Of a stretch of 63,089 nucleotides of DNA, positions 18,225-27,270 are shown in pieces. The notes beneath the pieces were generated by a model that was not told the DNA's origin, did no database searches, and saw nothing but the letters and a program-made list of their open reading frames with translations. A program made the position numbers and the translations under genes. The stretch covers positions 1-63,089 of the forward strand of contig VGEY01000008.1 of assembly GCA_016869075.1 (NCBI GenBank), in the 5' to 3' direction. The stretch comes from Alphaproteobacteria bacterium. Lineage in GTDB: Bacteria; Pseudomonadota; Alphaproteobacteria; Paracaedibacterales; VGCI01. Position 1 is the first letter of the stretch. Each line of letters begins with the position of its first letter.

Positions 18225-20075
18225 ATGCTCTTACAAATTACAGAACCTTCAACGAGTCTTGTTCAGGAAAAACTGTCCCAAGGTATCGCGATTGGTATAG
18301 ATTTGGGAACAACAAATTCCGTTGTTGCTTTTTCTGAAAATCATAAACCAAGAGCTTTGGCGTTGGAAAAGGGTGTAAGTCTCTTGCCTTCAGTTGTAGC
18401 TTATCCTGAAGGATCAGAGCCTATTGTGGGAGAAGAGGCATATAATCTCATCGATGAAATTCCTGATCGTGTTGTGATGTCGTCAAAGCGACTGATGGGA
18501 CGTTCAGGCCGAGAAGCTCAAGATATTTCCGGGCAAATTCTTTCAATAATTTCTGATCAACACTCTTTGGAGACAGCCGTTAAATTAAAAGTAGGTCATG
18601 AAAGCAAGACTCCTGTGGAAGTGGCTGCAGATATTTTACGTACTCTTAAGAACCAAGCAGAAATATCTTTGGGACACTCAGTTGAAAGAGCGGTCATTAC
18701 AGTTCCGGCATACTTTGATGAGGCAGCTCGGCAAGCAACAAAAGATGCTGCCACTCTTGCGGGATTAAAAGTCTTGCGCCTTATTAATGAGCCAACTGCT
18801 GCTGTATTAGCCTATGGGCTTGATCAAGGAATTGAAGGAACCTATGCAGTTTATGATTTTGGCGGAGGAACATTTGACATTTCAATTTTACGTCTTCAAA
18901 GAGGGGTTTTCCAGGTTTTAGCAACAGGTGGAGACGTTGCTTTAGGAGGGGACGATATTGATCGATTAATTGTGGAGTATTACCATCACCTTTCTCCAGA
19001 AATTGAATTGACTCCCACCCTTTATAAACAAAGCTTAAAGATGGCTCGTTCCGCAAAGGAGTATCTGACGTTCCATGAGCAAGGAATGTGGAGCTTACCT
19101 GGAGGTAAATCATACCCCTTGGATCGTTTCACATTGGAGCAGCTATCAACTCCGCTGATAGAAAAAACAATCGATATTTGTCGGCAGGTCATCATTGATG
19201 CAGATATTACATTAAAAGATATAAAAGGTGTTGTTCTTGTGGGAGGTGCAACGCGCATGCCATTAGTGCAAGGGCGTGTTGCTGAGTTTTTTAACCAGAA
19301 GCTCCATACTAACCTAGATCCAGATAAAGTTGTTGCACTTGGAGCTTCTATACAAGCTGAAACGCTTACGCATGGACGAGGAGCGTTGTTGTTAGATGTT
19401 GCTCCTTTATCTCTTGGATTAGAAACTATGGGAGGGTTGGTTGAAAAAATAATTCCACGCAACACACCCATTCCAGCAACAGTTACTCAGGAATTTACAA
19501 CATACCAAGATGGACAATCAGCTATGAAAATTCACATCCTTCAAGGAGAACGTGAACTAGCTGAACATTGTCGGTCCTTGGCTGAATTTACTCTTAAGGG
19601 CATACCACCCATGGGAGCAGGTACTGCTCGCATTGTTGTGACATTTATGGTCGATCCAGATGGGCTGCTCACGGTGACTGCTGAGGAAAAAACGACAAAT
19701 ACACGGCAGGAAGTTATCGTTAAGCCATCTTATGGCTTGACTGAAGAAGATTATCGCCGCATTTTAATTGAAAATGCAGAACAAGGCGAAAAGGATTTAA
19801 AGGAGCGCCTCCTTATCGAGGTAAAAATAAAGGCCCAACAGCTTCTTCATCAATTAGATAAAGCCATCAAGCTTGATGGCGATTTATTAACGATTGTGGA
19901 GAAAGAAAATTTACGCCACGCAATGGATGCGTTGGAGCATCGCTTGACAGAAGCAGATCAAAACGCCATTGTGGAGAAACATAAAATGTTGGAGTCTTTA
20001 AGCGTTCCATTTGCGACACGTCGCGTGCAACGTTTAGTGGGTGAAGTAGATCAAGTTATTAGACCAGATCAATAG
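18225..20075 (+). CDS. hscA: Fe-S-specific Hsp70 chaperone HscA
   Basis: A 616-residue DnaK-type chaperone. The ATPase domain starts [14 protein letters not shown] and contains [33 protein letters not shown] and [14 protein letters not shown]. The substrate-binding domain starts near residue 385. About 20 extra N-terminal residues before IGIDLG are typical of HscA. It works with HscB to transfer clusters from IscU. The linker, which is VLLLDV-like in DnaK, here reads [15 protein letters not shown]. Confidence 0.95.
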   Translation: MLLQITEPSTSLVQEKLSQGIAIGIDLGTTNSVVAFSENHKPRALALEKGVSLLPSVVAYPEGSEPIVGEEAYNLIDEIPDRVVMSSKRLMGRSGREAQDISGQILSIISDQHSLETAVKLKVGHESKTPVEVAADILRTLKNQAEISLGHSVERAVITVPAYFDEAARQATKDAATLAGLKVLRLINEPTAAVLAYGLDQGIEGTYAVYDFGGGTFDISILRLQRGVFQVLATGGDVALGGDDIDRLIVEYYHHLSPEIELTPTLYKQSLKMARSAKEYLTFHEQGMWSLPGGKSYPLDRFTLEQLSTPLIEKTIDICRQVIIDADITLKDIKGVVLVGGATRMPLVQGRVAEFFNQKLHTNLDPDKVVALGASIQAETLTHGRGALLLDVAPLSLGLETMGGLVEKIIPRNTPIPATVTQEFTTYQDGQSAMKIHILQGERELAEHCRSLAEFTLKGIPPMGAGTARIVVTFMVDPDGLLTVTAEEKTTNTRQEVIVKPSYGLTEEDYRRILIENAEQGEKDLKERLLIEVKIKAQQLLHQLDKAIKLDGDLLTIVEKENLRHAMDALEHRLTEADQNAIVEKHKMLESLSVPFATRRVQRLVGEVDQVIRPDQ

Positions 20076-20096
20076 AAAGGAGTGAAGTTAGAAACT

Positions 20097-20426
20097 ATGC
20101 CAAAGATGACGTTTATTACTCCGTCAGGAAATCGTGTAGAAGTGGATGCTCCCGTTGGTTTGTCTGTTCTAGAAATTGCTCACCGTAACAAAATAGATTT
20201 GGAAGGAGCATGTGAGGGTTCTTTGGCATGCTCAACCTGCCATGTGATTGTTGAATCAGAGTGGTATGAGATGCTTTCTACAGCAACTGAAGATGAAGAA
20301 GATATGCTGGATTTGGCTTTTGGATTAACTCCAACTTCGCGTCTGGGGTGCCAGATTATCATTACCGAGGAATTGGATGGACTTGTGGTGCGCTTACCAG
20401 CTGCAACACGTAACATGATGCTCTAA
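20097..20426 (+). CDS. fdx: Isc-type [2Fe-2S] ferredoxin
   Basis: An adrenodoxin-type ferredoxin, last gene of the isc operon, supplying electrons for cluster assembly. Cluster ligands are C39, C45 and C48 ([12 protein letters not shown]) and C85 (SRLGCQ). ATG 20097 (MPKMTFITP) matches the usual N-terminus. A GTG at 20082 overlaps the AAAGGAG ribosome site and is unlikely. The product is 109 residues. Confidence 0.93.
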   Translation: MPKMTFITPSGNRVEVDAPVGLSVLEIAHRNKIDLEGACEGSLACSTCHVIVESEWYEMLSTATEDEEDMLDLAFGLTPTSRLGCQIIITEELDGLVVRLPAATRNMML

Positions 20427-20486
20427 AAAATTTAATATTCCTTCTGAACAATATCAATAAAAATAAGTTAAGGATGTGGTCTTGAC

Positions 20487-21248
20487 ATGAAATTGAAAAT
20501 AATTTTCTTTCAATCTTTTTTATACATTTTTTTAATAACGGCAGCGATGGGTGCAGAGAGTGCTCGTACTCAGCCTTATATTCCTTTTCCAAATGAAGCA
20601 ACCCTTTTTGTACCCCATCTTCTTCATGTGCAGCCAACACAATTTGAGGAGGACCGTTCATTCAGAGATGATATTGCGTCCAATATGAAAGGAGTCGAGT
20701 GGAAAAAATTAAAAGAACAGTATCAACGAAAGGTCAATACGATTGCTCAGGTATGTCGTTTTTCCTCTCATCCAGTTGTACCCGTAACTCTTATGAATTT
20801 GACATCAGGTCCTTTACCCGTTTTGAATAATTATCTTGCTCCCTGGAAAGTGGCAACCTATGGAGTATGCTATGAATGGTACAGGACAGAAGCAGAATTT
20901 CATTTATATGCCACAAATAATGCGTCCTATATTCAAGTAAGTTATGATACTTCCGTTCATGGTCAAGAATCTTATGTACTCAGGTCAAGTGCACGCTTAC
21001 AGTTTTCTGAACAGGCACATAACATAATTATATTAAAAGAATATACACCTGAACATGCACAACAAGCAAAATACGGTGTTCTGAATAGATTTGACGCAGA
21101 CAAAAGACGTCGGATGGTTTATGGCATTCCCGATAGAGGGGCCTTAAGTAATCATCGTCTCGAAGAAGAAATAGAATTGAAACGTTTTGCACTTGACCGT
21201 CCTGCCATATTTTTTTATGTAGCATGGCGCTTGCCCACTTATAACTGA
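20487..21248 (+). CDS. Orphan secreted protein
   Basis: A 253-residue protein with a signal peptide (MKLKIIFFQSFLYIFLITAAMGA). The mature part is mixed alpha/beta, with two cysteines (in VCRFSS and GVCYEWY) that could form a disulfide. I recognise no domain. It lies 60 bases after fdx and 17 bases before an Rsm22-like gene, on the same strand, so it may be read through from the isc operon. The ribosome site AAGGA is rather far (12 bases) from ATG. Confidence 0.7.
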   Translation: MKLKIIFFQSFLYIFLITAAMGAESARTQPYIPFPNEATLFVPHLLHVQPTQFEEDRSFRDDIASNMKGVEWKKLKEQYQRKVNTIAQVCRFSSHPVVPVTLMNLTSGPLPVLNNYLAPWKVATYGVCYEWYRTEAEFHLYATNNASYIQVSYDTSVHGQESYVLRSSARLQFSEQAHNIIILKEYTPEHAQQAKYGVLNRFDADKRRRMVYGIPDRGALSNHRLEEEIELKRFALDRPAIFFYVAWRLPTYN

Positions 21249-21265
21249 AGGGAGCAAAAGAAATT

Positions 21266-22240
21266 GTGCTTCCCATTTCCGTTCTAAACAAAATTCAAAC
21301 TCTTTTAGCACAAGGCGATGAAAAATCCTCTGTTGTTTTAGCCCGTCACCATTTGACCGAGCGTTATCGGTCTTTGCAGGGCACAAAAAAGTCTGGGGGG
21401 TTTAAATCATCTTCTGAGATACATGCCTATATTGCCACGCGTTTACCAGCAACATTTGCAGCAGTTATGGCCGTTTTGCCAAATATACCACTCCACCATA
21501 TTTTCAGTGTTTTGGATTTAGGGGCTGGGCCAGGCACAGCGACTCTGGCAGCTGCTCTTCATTGGCCAGAATGTCAAAAATTTCATCTTGTTGAGAAAGA
21601 TGATTTTATGAGAGAAATCTCTCAACACCTTCTTAAAGACATGCCGGAACTTCATTCTAAATCTGTGTCATTTCAGCTTGCTGATCTTTTAAAAGTTACA
21701 GTGGAAGAATCCTATGATCTTGTTTTTCTTTCCTATGTCTTAAATGAATTTTACTCAGCTGGTATATGGCAAGAAATCTTAAAAAAAGCTTGGGAAAAAA
21801 CCTTACAAGGCTTGGTTGTAGTTATGCCGGGGACACCAAGTGATTATCAGCACTTAATGAAAGTACGTGACCGGCTCATTGAATGGGGGGCATTTATTGC
21901 AGCACCTTGTCCACATCACAAAGTATGTCCTTTACAAGGAGAAGATTGGTGTCATTTTTCAACACGCCTCATGCGCTCTTCTCTTCATCAGGAAATTAAG
22001 GAGGCTTCATTGCCTTACGAGGATGAGAAGTATAGTTACCTTGTCGCTATGCGCAACCCAACAGAAAGGCCTCTTGGTCGCGTGGTTCGTTTTCCCTTAC
22101 AAAGGTCAGGACATATGGTCCTTGATTTGTGTACATCAGAAGGACTGAAGAGACAGACCGTTTCAAAACGTACAAAAGATAAATATAAAGCGGCAAAGAA
22201 GATTTCTTGGGGCGATTCCTGGGAAGATTTTGAAGCTTAA
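21266..22240 (+). CDS. Rsm22/METTL17-family ribosomal small-subunit methyltransferase-like protein
   Basis: A 324-residue protein with an AdoMet-type Rossmann segment (VLDLGAGPGTATLAA) and DLVFLSYVLNEF. The family-specific cysteine block APCPHHKVCP...DWCHF is followed by a fourth cysteine in VLDLCTSEG. In mitochondrial Rsm22/METTL17 these cysteines carry a [4Fe-4S] cluster, and the protein aids small-ribosomal-subunit assembly. All four appear retained. The start is GTG 21266 after AAGGGAG. Its position directly downstream of the isc genes fits an Fe-S client, though that is inference. Confidence 0.85.
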   Translation: MLPISVLNKIQTLLAQGDEKSSVVLARHHLTERYRSLQGTKKSGGFKSSSEIHAYIATRLPATFAAVMAVLPNIPLHHIFSVLDLGAGPGTATLAAALHWPECQKFHLVEKDDFMREISQHLLKDMPELHSKSVSFQLADLLKVTVEESYDLVFLSYVLNEFYSAGIWQEILKKAWEKTLQGLVVVMPGTPSDYQHLMKVRDRLIEWGAFIAAPCPHHKVCPLQGEDWCHFSTRLMRSSLHQEIKEASLPYEDEKYSYLVAMRNPTERPLGRVVRFPLQRSGHMVLDLCTSEGLKRQTVSKRTKDKYKAAKKISWGDSWEDFEA

Positions 22241-22312
22241 AAAATGAGGGAATTACTTAGTTTAAGTGGAGAATTCTTGTATTAGTAAGGATGGTGTGAT
22301 AGCTTATAAAGT

Positions 22313-22460
22313 GGTGCTGCTGAGTTTGATGGAGTTGCATCCCCGGACCCTATCTAACTTCTCGGAGACTGTCCCTACCAAAGCCGTGGTTTTGGCATAT
22401 GGTTTCCACCTGCATGTCAGGTCGCGAGAGGATCTTCACTTTGTCGGCTTAAGTGGCACC
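22313..22460 (-). ncRNA. Candidate structured RNA, GC-rich and rod-like
   Basis: A 148-base segment of about 53% G+C (79/148) inside AT-rich noncoding DNA. Its ends pair over 17 positions with wobbles and two mismatches (GGTGCTGCTGAG... with ...CTTAAGTGGCACC). A second stem CTTCTCG/CGAGAGG lies inside, leaving an asymmetric internal loop, and an ACCTG-CATGT-CAGGT hairpin sits near the apex. On the minus strand a perfect TATAAT (22477-22482) lies 16 bases upstream. The outline (long closing stem, large internal bubble) recalls 6S RNA, but I cannot confirm the family. The strand is uncertain. Confidence 0.45.
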
Positions 22461-22513
22461 AAAATAATCTTCTAAAATTATAATCACAAAACTTCCCCTC
22501 TTAAAAAATATGT

Positions 22514-22544
22514 GATTGCTTCGTCGCATACGATCCTTGCAATG
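22514..22544 (+). repeat. Dispersed palindromic repeat, fragment 1
   Basis: The unit GATTGCTTCGTCGCATACG followed by ATCCTTGCAATG is a half-element of the family seen again at 22680, 23203 and 23391. The same word type (GATTGCTTCGTCGC...GCAATGAC) is widespread in intergenic DNA of intracellular bacteria. Confidence 0.7.
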
Positions 22545-22575
22545 GGGAAAGAGTGTTACTTAAATACCCCTCACC

Positions 22576-22613
22576 CATGGCTCCGCCATGACCTCTCCCA
22601 CAAGGGGAGAGGT
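22576..22613. repeat. Double-hairpin repeat (CATGG/CCATG and ACCTCTCCC/GGGAGAGGT)
   Basis: Two adjacent perfect hairpins: CATGG-CTCCG-CCATG (22576-22590) and the nine-base-pair ACCTCTCCC-ACAAG-GGGAGAGGT (22591-22613). This resembles the common bacterial intergenic repeat reading 'CCCTCTCC..AAGGGGAGAGGG'. It is not followed by a T-run. Confidence 0.6.
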
Positions 22614-22624
22614 ACAATAAAAGA

Positions 22625-22716
22625 GATCGTCACTGCGGGTGAAACGAAGCAGTCTATGAATTAAGGATAAGAATACACTGATTGCTTCGTCGCTTACGCT
22701 CCTCGCAAGGACGATC
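22625..22716. repeat. Full-length imperfect palindromic element A (92 bp)
   Basis: It is bounded by GATCGTC (22625-22631) and GACGATC (22710-22716). The left arm (GATCGTCACTGCGGGTG...ACGAAGCAGTC) is an imperfect inverted copy of the right arm (GATTGCTTCGTCGCTTACG...CTCGCAAGGACGATC). Hence the element is a mobile-type palindrome rather than a random hairpin. Confidence 0.65.
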
Positions 22717-22756
22717 GGGGCACCTTTTCTCTTCTTCTTTCTTCTTTTGCTTTCTG

Positions 22757-22964
22757 TATCCCCATTTGTGTCCGCACCGGAAGGCTCCAAACTCGACTTG
22801 TTAGTCGGTAGGAGAGAGCGCTTCCTTAAGGTTATTAAGGATGCCAGTTAACAGCTATCCTTGCGGATAGATAGGCGTGATCTTGCTATAAAACTTGGGC
22901 TCTCAAGGTGAGCTTCAAATTTGAAGCAATGCACGCAGAGCCGATGCGGACGCAAATGGGGATA
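22757..22964. repeat. 208-bp segment bounded by 24-bp inverted repeats
   Basis: The left end (22757-22780, starting TATCCCCATTTG) and right end (22941-22964, ending CAAATGGGGATA) are inverted copies matching at 22 of 24 positions. The inner 160 bases encode nothing convincing. It has the shape of a small non-autonomous element, but no target-site duplication was recognised. Confidence 0.55.
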
Positions 22965-23131
22965 CATTTGTTGAAGGACTTGTGGATCATAAAGTCGACA
23001 TTCATGATCCTTCATTCTTCAGGAGAAGCGAGTGATACAACAAAAAATTATAAAGACATTTTTATCTTCCTTATTAAAAAAACTGAGGACATTAAACAAC
23101 CTCATTAGGTGAGCTCTTTGACCACCATCAC

Positions 23132-23236
23132 GTCATCACGAGCGACCGTAGGGAGTGTGGTGATCCATGTATTTAATTAACCGAAGGTATCTATGAATAC
23201 ATGGATTGCTTCGTCGCATACGCTCCTGGCAATGAC
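23132..23236. repeat. Full-length imperfect palindromic element B (105 bp)
   Basis: It runs from GTCAT (23132) to ATGAC (23236). The core arms ATCCATGTATT (23163-23173) and AATACATGGAT (23196-23206) are perfect over 11 bases. Outside them the right arm GATTGCTTCGTCGCATACG... and the left arm pair imperfectly. It is the same family as element A. Confidence 0.65.
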
Positions 23237-23388
23237 AAAAAGAGAGGGCCTCGCAACGAGGAGCCTGTTCTAATTGTCCAAATGTTTACCTAAGTGTTTT
23301 TAAAAACGCGCTAGCAGGAAGAGTATTAATAGATGCCCATTTCAAAAGTCAAATTTTTAAATTGCCCATAAGAAAATAAAATTAATAC

Positions 23389-23425
23389 ATGGATTGCCGC
23401 GCCCCCTAAGATCGCTCGCAATGAC
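23389..23425 (+). repeat. Dispersed palindromic repeat, diverged fragment
   Basis: CATGGATTGCCGCGCCCCC followed by TAAGATCGCTCGCAATGACG is a diverged half-element of the family at 22514, 22680 and 23203. Confidence 0.55.
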
Positions 23426-23590
23426 GAAGAGAGAGGTAGATGCAAAATGGCTATCGTAAAATAAAAAGGAAGAATGGAAGGGCAGTTAAGTCTCAATATA
23501 TTCTTTATTATATCATATTTCCCCTCATTTAACCCACTTCGCTCTATGCTAAGTTGGTAAATGAGAGGAAATTTGTAAAAACCTTTTCGC

Positions 23591-23809
23591 TCAATTATTT
23601 CCAGAGGTTGCAGCTTTTATTAATGAAGGCACTGGTGCAGTGATTGTCGTTTCAACTGGACCAGATTTATCATTTCCACTTAAAATAAGCTTCGTTGGCA
23701 AATAATCATGCGTTGCTAGGAATGTATCAACCAAGCCAATCATTGAACCTTCATTTGCCCCCCCATTGACAGTGGTAAGCACTTGATCTTTTAAATATTT
23801 AATACTCAT
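23591..23809 (-). CDS. Small peptide with double-glycine-type leader (bacteriocin-like precursor candidate)
   Basis: A 72-residue peptide with a near-ideal ribosome site (AAGGAGGT, five bases from ATG 23809). The N-terminal 17 residues, MSIKYLKDQVLTTVNGG, look like a leader ending in GG, the processing site used by C39-peptidase ABC exporters. The mature part would start ANEGSMIG and is small, neutral and without cysteines. No transporter or modifying enzyme lies adjacent. The function (peptide toxin, signal or secreted effector) is not decidable from sequence. A second such peptide occurs at 45519. Confidence 0.6.
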   Translation of the reverse strand: MSIKYLKDQVLTTVNGGANEGSMIGLVDTFLATHDYLPTKLILSGNDKSGPVETTITAPVPSLIKAATSGNN

Positions 23810-23833
23810 GGGAACCTCCTTGTTTAAAAGTTA

Positions 23834-23855
23834 TGTAAAATAACATTATTTTACA
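23834..23855. promoter_or_regulatory. 22-bp perfect dyad in the leader of the double-glycine peptide gene
   Basis: TGTAAAATAA (23834-23843) and TTATTTTACA (23846-23855) are perfect 10-base inverted arms around CA. The dyad lies between the predicted -10 and the ribosome site. It could be a repressor operator or an mRNA hairpin. Confidence 0.5.
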
Positions 23856-23861
23856 TTAGAT

Positions 23862-23889
23862 AAAATATAATTAAAATTATATATTTCAA
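23862..23889 (-). promoter_or_regulatory. Candidate promoter of the double-glycine peptide gene
   Basis: TTGAAA (23889-23884) and TATTTT (23867-23862) are separated by 16 bases, 52 bases before the ATG. The same boxes, spacing and distance occur before the peptide gene at 45519. Confidence 0.45.
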
Positions 23890-23950
23890 CTGTGCACGCC
23901 TATGAAAATAAGGAAAATTTATATATATAACGAATAATAGCTTATAAAAA

Positions 23951-25405
23951 TTATAGACTTAATATTTCATTTTTTGTGAAACCAGCTTCCATATATTTTT
24001 TTGCAATCGTTGGGCCGTAGGCTTCTTTTAAAATGTCATAAAACATCTTTCCATCTATTCTCAACCCAAGTTTAAAAGCAGCTTGGATTAAGGAGAGGTC
24101 ATTCTTATAGGCCAATTTAACAACTTCTGCGGTTTTGTCATATCCAAGAAGGCAATTAAAAGCAGTGGCAATCATCAAGTTTCTTTTGAGATAATTTTGT
24201 AACTGTTTTTCATTGGGAGTAATGCCCTTCAGGCAGTGATCAGTAAAGCTTGTCAAAGCATCTGAGAGAAGACGAATGGAGCGTAAAACATTTGCGATGA
24301 TGACAGGTTTGAAGACGTTTAATTCGAAGTGTCCTTGGCTTCCTGCAATTGTAACAGCCGTGTGATTTCCCATAACCTGGCAAGCAACCATGGTAAGCGC
24401 TTCCGCCTGCGTCGGATTAACTTTACCAGGCATGATTGAGGAACCCGGTTCGTTTTCCGGGAGGGAAATTTCTCCCAATCCACAGCGAGGACCTGACCCC
24501 ATCCAGCGTATATCATTGGCAATTTTCATCGCACTGACTGCAAGGACATTTAGAGTACCTGAAAGTTCAACCATGGCGTCATGAGAAGCAAGAGCTTCAA
24601 ATTTATTAGGGGCAGAGCGAAAAGGAAGACCCGTTACTTTAGCCACATTTTTTGCAAAAAGGGGAGCAAACTTTGGGGGACAATTAAGCCCGGTTCCAAT
24701 GGCAGTGCCACCTTGTGCAAGAGGATAAAGGCGCTTTAAACAATCTTGAATACGATTGATACCCAAGGATATTTGAGTGGCATAACCCGAAAACTCTTGG
24801 CCAAGAGTAAAAGGAACGGCATCTTGCAAGTGGGTTCTTCCGATTTTGACAATCTTAGAAAAGGAACGTTCTTTTTTCTTAAGGTGGCTTTGAAGGTGCT
24901 TTAAAGCAGGAATCAGTTGGCTATGCAGTTCTTGGACTGCAGCAATATGCATAGCTGTAGGGAACGAATCATTGGAAGATTGACCGAAATTCACATGATC
25001 GTTTGGGTGAACAGGCTTTTTAGTGCCCAGAGGTTTTCCCAACAATTCATTGGCACGATTGGCGATAACTTCATTTGCATTCATGTTTGTTTGAGTTCCG
25101 GAACCTGTTTGCCAGATAACAAGAGGAAAATGGTCATCCCATTTACCATCAATAACTTCTTTAGCTGCCGTCATAATGGCTTTTGCTATGGCGGGAGAAA
25201 GCTTTTTTAAAAGTAAATTTGTTTGAGCTGCACAGTACTTCTGAATGGCCAAAGCTCGAATGAGAGGTAAGGGCATTTGCTCATTACCAATACGAAAATT
25301 TTGGCGAGATCGTTCAGTTTGAGCTCCCCAGTAGACTTCACGGGGAATTTTAATCTCCCCCATTGAATCTCTTTCTGAACGATATTCTTGTGTCATCTTC
25401 TTCAT
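23951..25405 (-). CDS. fumC: Class II fumarate hydratase
   Basis: A 484-residue fumarase of the TCA cycle converting fumarate to malate without an Fe-S cluster. The signature [15 protein letters not shown] is intact. [32 protein letters not shown] and [11 protein letters not shown] are the other conserved blocks. ATG 25405 and ATG 25396 (fourth codon) are both possible starts; neither has a strong ribosome site. It is monocistronic, divergent from tadA with about 60 bases between. Confidence 0.95.
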   Translation of the reverse strand: MKKMTQEYRSERDSMGEIKIPREVYWGAQTERSRQNFRIGNEQMPLPLIRALAIQKYCAAQTNLLLKKLSPAIAKAIMTAAKEVIDGKWDDHFPLVIWQTGSGTQTNMNANEVIANRANELLGKPLGTKKPVHPNDHVNFGQSSNDSFPTAMHIAAVQELHSQLIPALKHLQSHLKKKERSFSKIVKIGRTHLQDAVPFTLGQEFSGYATQISLGINRIQDCLKRLYPLAQGGTAIGTGLNCPPKFAPLFAKNVAKVTGLPFRSAPNKFEALASHDAMVELSGTLNVLAVSAMKIANDIRWMGSGPRCGLGEISLPENEPGSSIMPGKVNPTQAEALTMVACQVMGNHTAVTIAGSQGHFELNVFKPVIIANVLRSIRLLSDALTSFTDHCLKGITPNEKQLQNYLKRNLMIATAFNCLLGYDKTAEVVKLAYKNDLSLIQAAFKLGLRIDGKMFYDILKEAYGPTIAKKYMEAGFTKNEILSL

Positions 25406-25466
25406 CCATAGTACTTTATATTACTCTGTATACTACTCTGTAATAAGTTTATCTGGGAGAGTGTTA

Positions 25467-25910
25467 ATGAGTTCTAAATGGATGGATCTTGCCCTGGAGC
25501 AGGCTAAAAATGCAGCAGAACGGGGAGAAGTTCCCGTAGGTGCCGTTCTTGTCCACAATGATCAAGCGATTGCAATGGCGGGTAATCGTGTGGAAGAACT
25601 TGCTGATCCAACCGCCCATGCAGAAATTTTGGTCATCCGAGAGGCTACGCGCGTTTTAAAAATGCCAAGGCTTGTTGGGGGGATTTTATATGTAACCTTG
25701 GAACCATGCCCTATGTGTGCAACAGCTCTCTCTTTTGCCCGCATTAAGCGTATTTATTATGGAGCCTTTGATCCAAAGGGAGGGGGAATCGATCATGGTC
25801 CACGCATCTTTGAACACTCAACTTGTCATCACCGTCCGGAAGTTGTGGGTGGAATCTTGGAACAAGAATGCGCAGCTCTTTTAAGAAATTTTTTTATGGA
25901 AAAGCGGTAA
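25467..25910 (+). CDS. tadA: tRNA-specific adenosine-34 deaminase
   Basis: A 147-residue TadA that makes inosine at the wobble position of tRNA-Arg(ACG). Zinc-site motifs are HAE (H51-E53 in PTAHAEILVIREA) and PCPMC (C81, C84). The start is ATG 25467 with GGGAG seven bases upstream, better than GTG 25461. The likely substrate tRNA, tRNA-Arg(ACG), is encoded at about 60.9 kb. Confidence 0.94.
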   Translation: MSSKWMDLALEQAKNAAERGEVPVGAVLVHNDQAIAMAGNRVEELADPTAHAEILVIREATRVLKMPRLVGGILYVTLEPCPMCATALSFARIKRIYYGAFDPKGGGIDHGPRIFEHSTCHHRPEVVGGILEQECAALLRNFFMEKR

Positions 25911-25914
25911 GGTT

Positions 25915-27270
25915 TTAAATGATGGGATGGCGAGTATAATGGCGAACTACGGCTTCCAGGGAGCCTAATTGCTCATACAATTCAATTAACCGTGTGGAAA
26001 GTGTACGGCCCGTTTGAGCAATTTCCAACACAGGGTCAAGATAAATGGACTCATCATTTTTTTGTAATATTTTTCCTCTACGCTGAAGGCCACGACGGCT
26101 GATTTCAAGAATCTCCATCACAAATGATTGAATAGGATGCTTATCCATAAGACTCAAGAGTCCTTTTTGCGGAACTTGAAGATGTAATTTTTGCATGCTT
26201 TCAACTGACCAAGTGCGGATAAATTGCAAAGCTTCATCTTGCGCTGTTGCATCATAAATAAGACCCGTCCAAAAGGCCGGTAGAGCCATGAGCATTTTAG
26301 GAGGCCCACAATCCGCACCGCGCATTTCAAGAAAGCGTTTGAGACGGACTTCAGGAAATACAATGGTTGTATGATCAACCCAATCAGTAAGGGTAGGGTA
26401 TTCACCAGGCAAGGCGGGTAATTGTCCTTTAAGAAAATGGTGAAAAGACTGTCCAGTTGCGTTTATATAGCTTCCATGACGATGGACAAAATACATGGGA
26501 ACATCAAGTAAATAGTCTACATATCTTTCAAAACCCATTTCTTCGTCAAAGACAAAGGGTAAAAATCCACATCTGTCGGGATCAGTATCTTTCCAAATGT
26601 GAGCGCGATAACTTTGGTAGCCAGTCAATTTACCCTCTAGAAAAGGAGAGCAAGCGAAAAGCGCCGTCGCAATAGGCTGCAGAGCCATTCCAATGCGCAT
26701 TTTTTCAATCATGTCCTTTTCACTTGCAAAATCAAGATTGACTTGCACTGTGCAAGTCCGTGTCATCATATCCAATCCGAGCTTCCCTTTTTTTGGCATG
26801 TAAGTACGCATCACTTGATAACGTCCTTTAGGGACCCAGGGCATAACTTCTTGGGGCCAGAGGGAGTCTGTGCCCATGAAGACTGACATTCCACCTATGT
26901 TTTTCACAAGCTTTTCTGTGAGTTCGAGATGTTCATCAAGTTCTTCTTTGGTTTCATGGAGAGTGGTCAGTGGAGCCCCAGATAATTCGAATTGGCCACC
27001 GGGTTCAAGAGTAATACTTTTTTGGTGATGAGGAATTTTCAGGGCAATAATTTTTCTCTGTTCTAAAACAGAATTCCATCCGTAATTTTTTAAATCCTCT
27101 AAGAGTGTGCCTATACCATTCTTTCCTTCATAAGGTAATCGCTCTAAAGTTTTTGCGTTTAATAAAAACTTTTCATGCTCTGTTCCAATGCGCCAATTAT
27201 GGGGAGGTTTACATCCAGCTACCAAATGATCAATAAGATCTGATTTGCGTAAGACAGGAGTAGAGGTCAT
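25915..27270 (-). CDS. gshA: Glutamate-cysteine ligase (plant/alphaproteobacterial type)
   Basis: A 451-residue ligase making gamma-glutamylcysteine, the first step of glutathione synthesis. WRIGTEHEKFLL, ITLEPGGQFELSGAPL and TCTVQVNLDFASE are hallmark segments of the GCS2/TIGR01436 type used by alphaproteobacteria and plants. The start overlaps the stop of the upstream DciA-like gene by four bases. The gshB partner is not in the window. Glutathione is required by the monothiol glutaredoxin encoded at 49.6 kb. Confidence 0.93.
   Translation of the reverse strand: MTSTPVLRKSDLIDHLVAGCKPPHNWRIGTEHEKFLLNAKTLERLPYEGKNGIGTLLEDLKNYGWNSVLEQRKIIALKIPHHQKSITLEPGGQFELSGAPLTTLHETKEELDEHLELTEKLVKNIGGMSVFMGTDSLWPQEVMPWVPKGRYQVMRTYMPKKGKLGLDMMTRTCTVQVNLDFASEKDMIEKMRIGMALQPIATALFACSPFLEGKLTGYQSYRAHIWKDTDPDRCGFLPFVFDEEMGFERYVDYLLDVPMYFVHRHGSYINATGQSFHHFLKGQLPALPGEYPTLTDWVDHTTIVFPEVRLKRFLEMRGADCGPPKMLMALPAFWTGLIYDATAQDEALQFIRTWSVESMQKLHLQVPQKGLLSLMDKHPIQSFVMEILEISRRGLQRRGKILQKNDESIYLDPVLEIAQTGRTLSTRLIELYEQLGSLEAVVRHYTRHPII

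Noticed and set aside
22266..22475. 69-codon ORF across the GC-rich patch
   Set aside because: GTG start without a ribosome site; the patch is better explained by RNA secondary structure.
22560..23108. Short ORFs at 22560-22790 and 22908-23108
   Set aside because: They are translations of palindromic repeat DNA and have no ribosome sites.
22514..23425. Possible CRISPR array
   Set aside because: The repeats are irregularly spaced, inverted relative to one another and of variable length; no cas genes are present.
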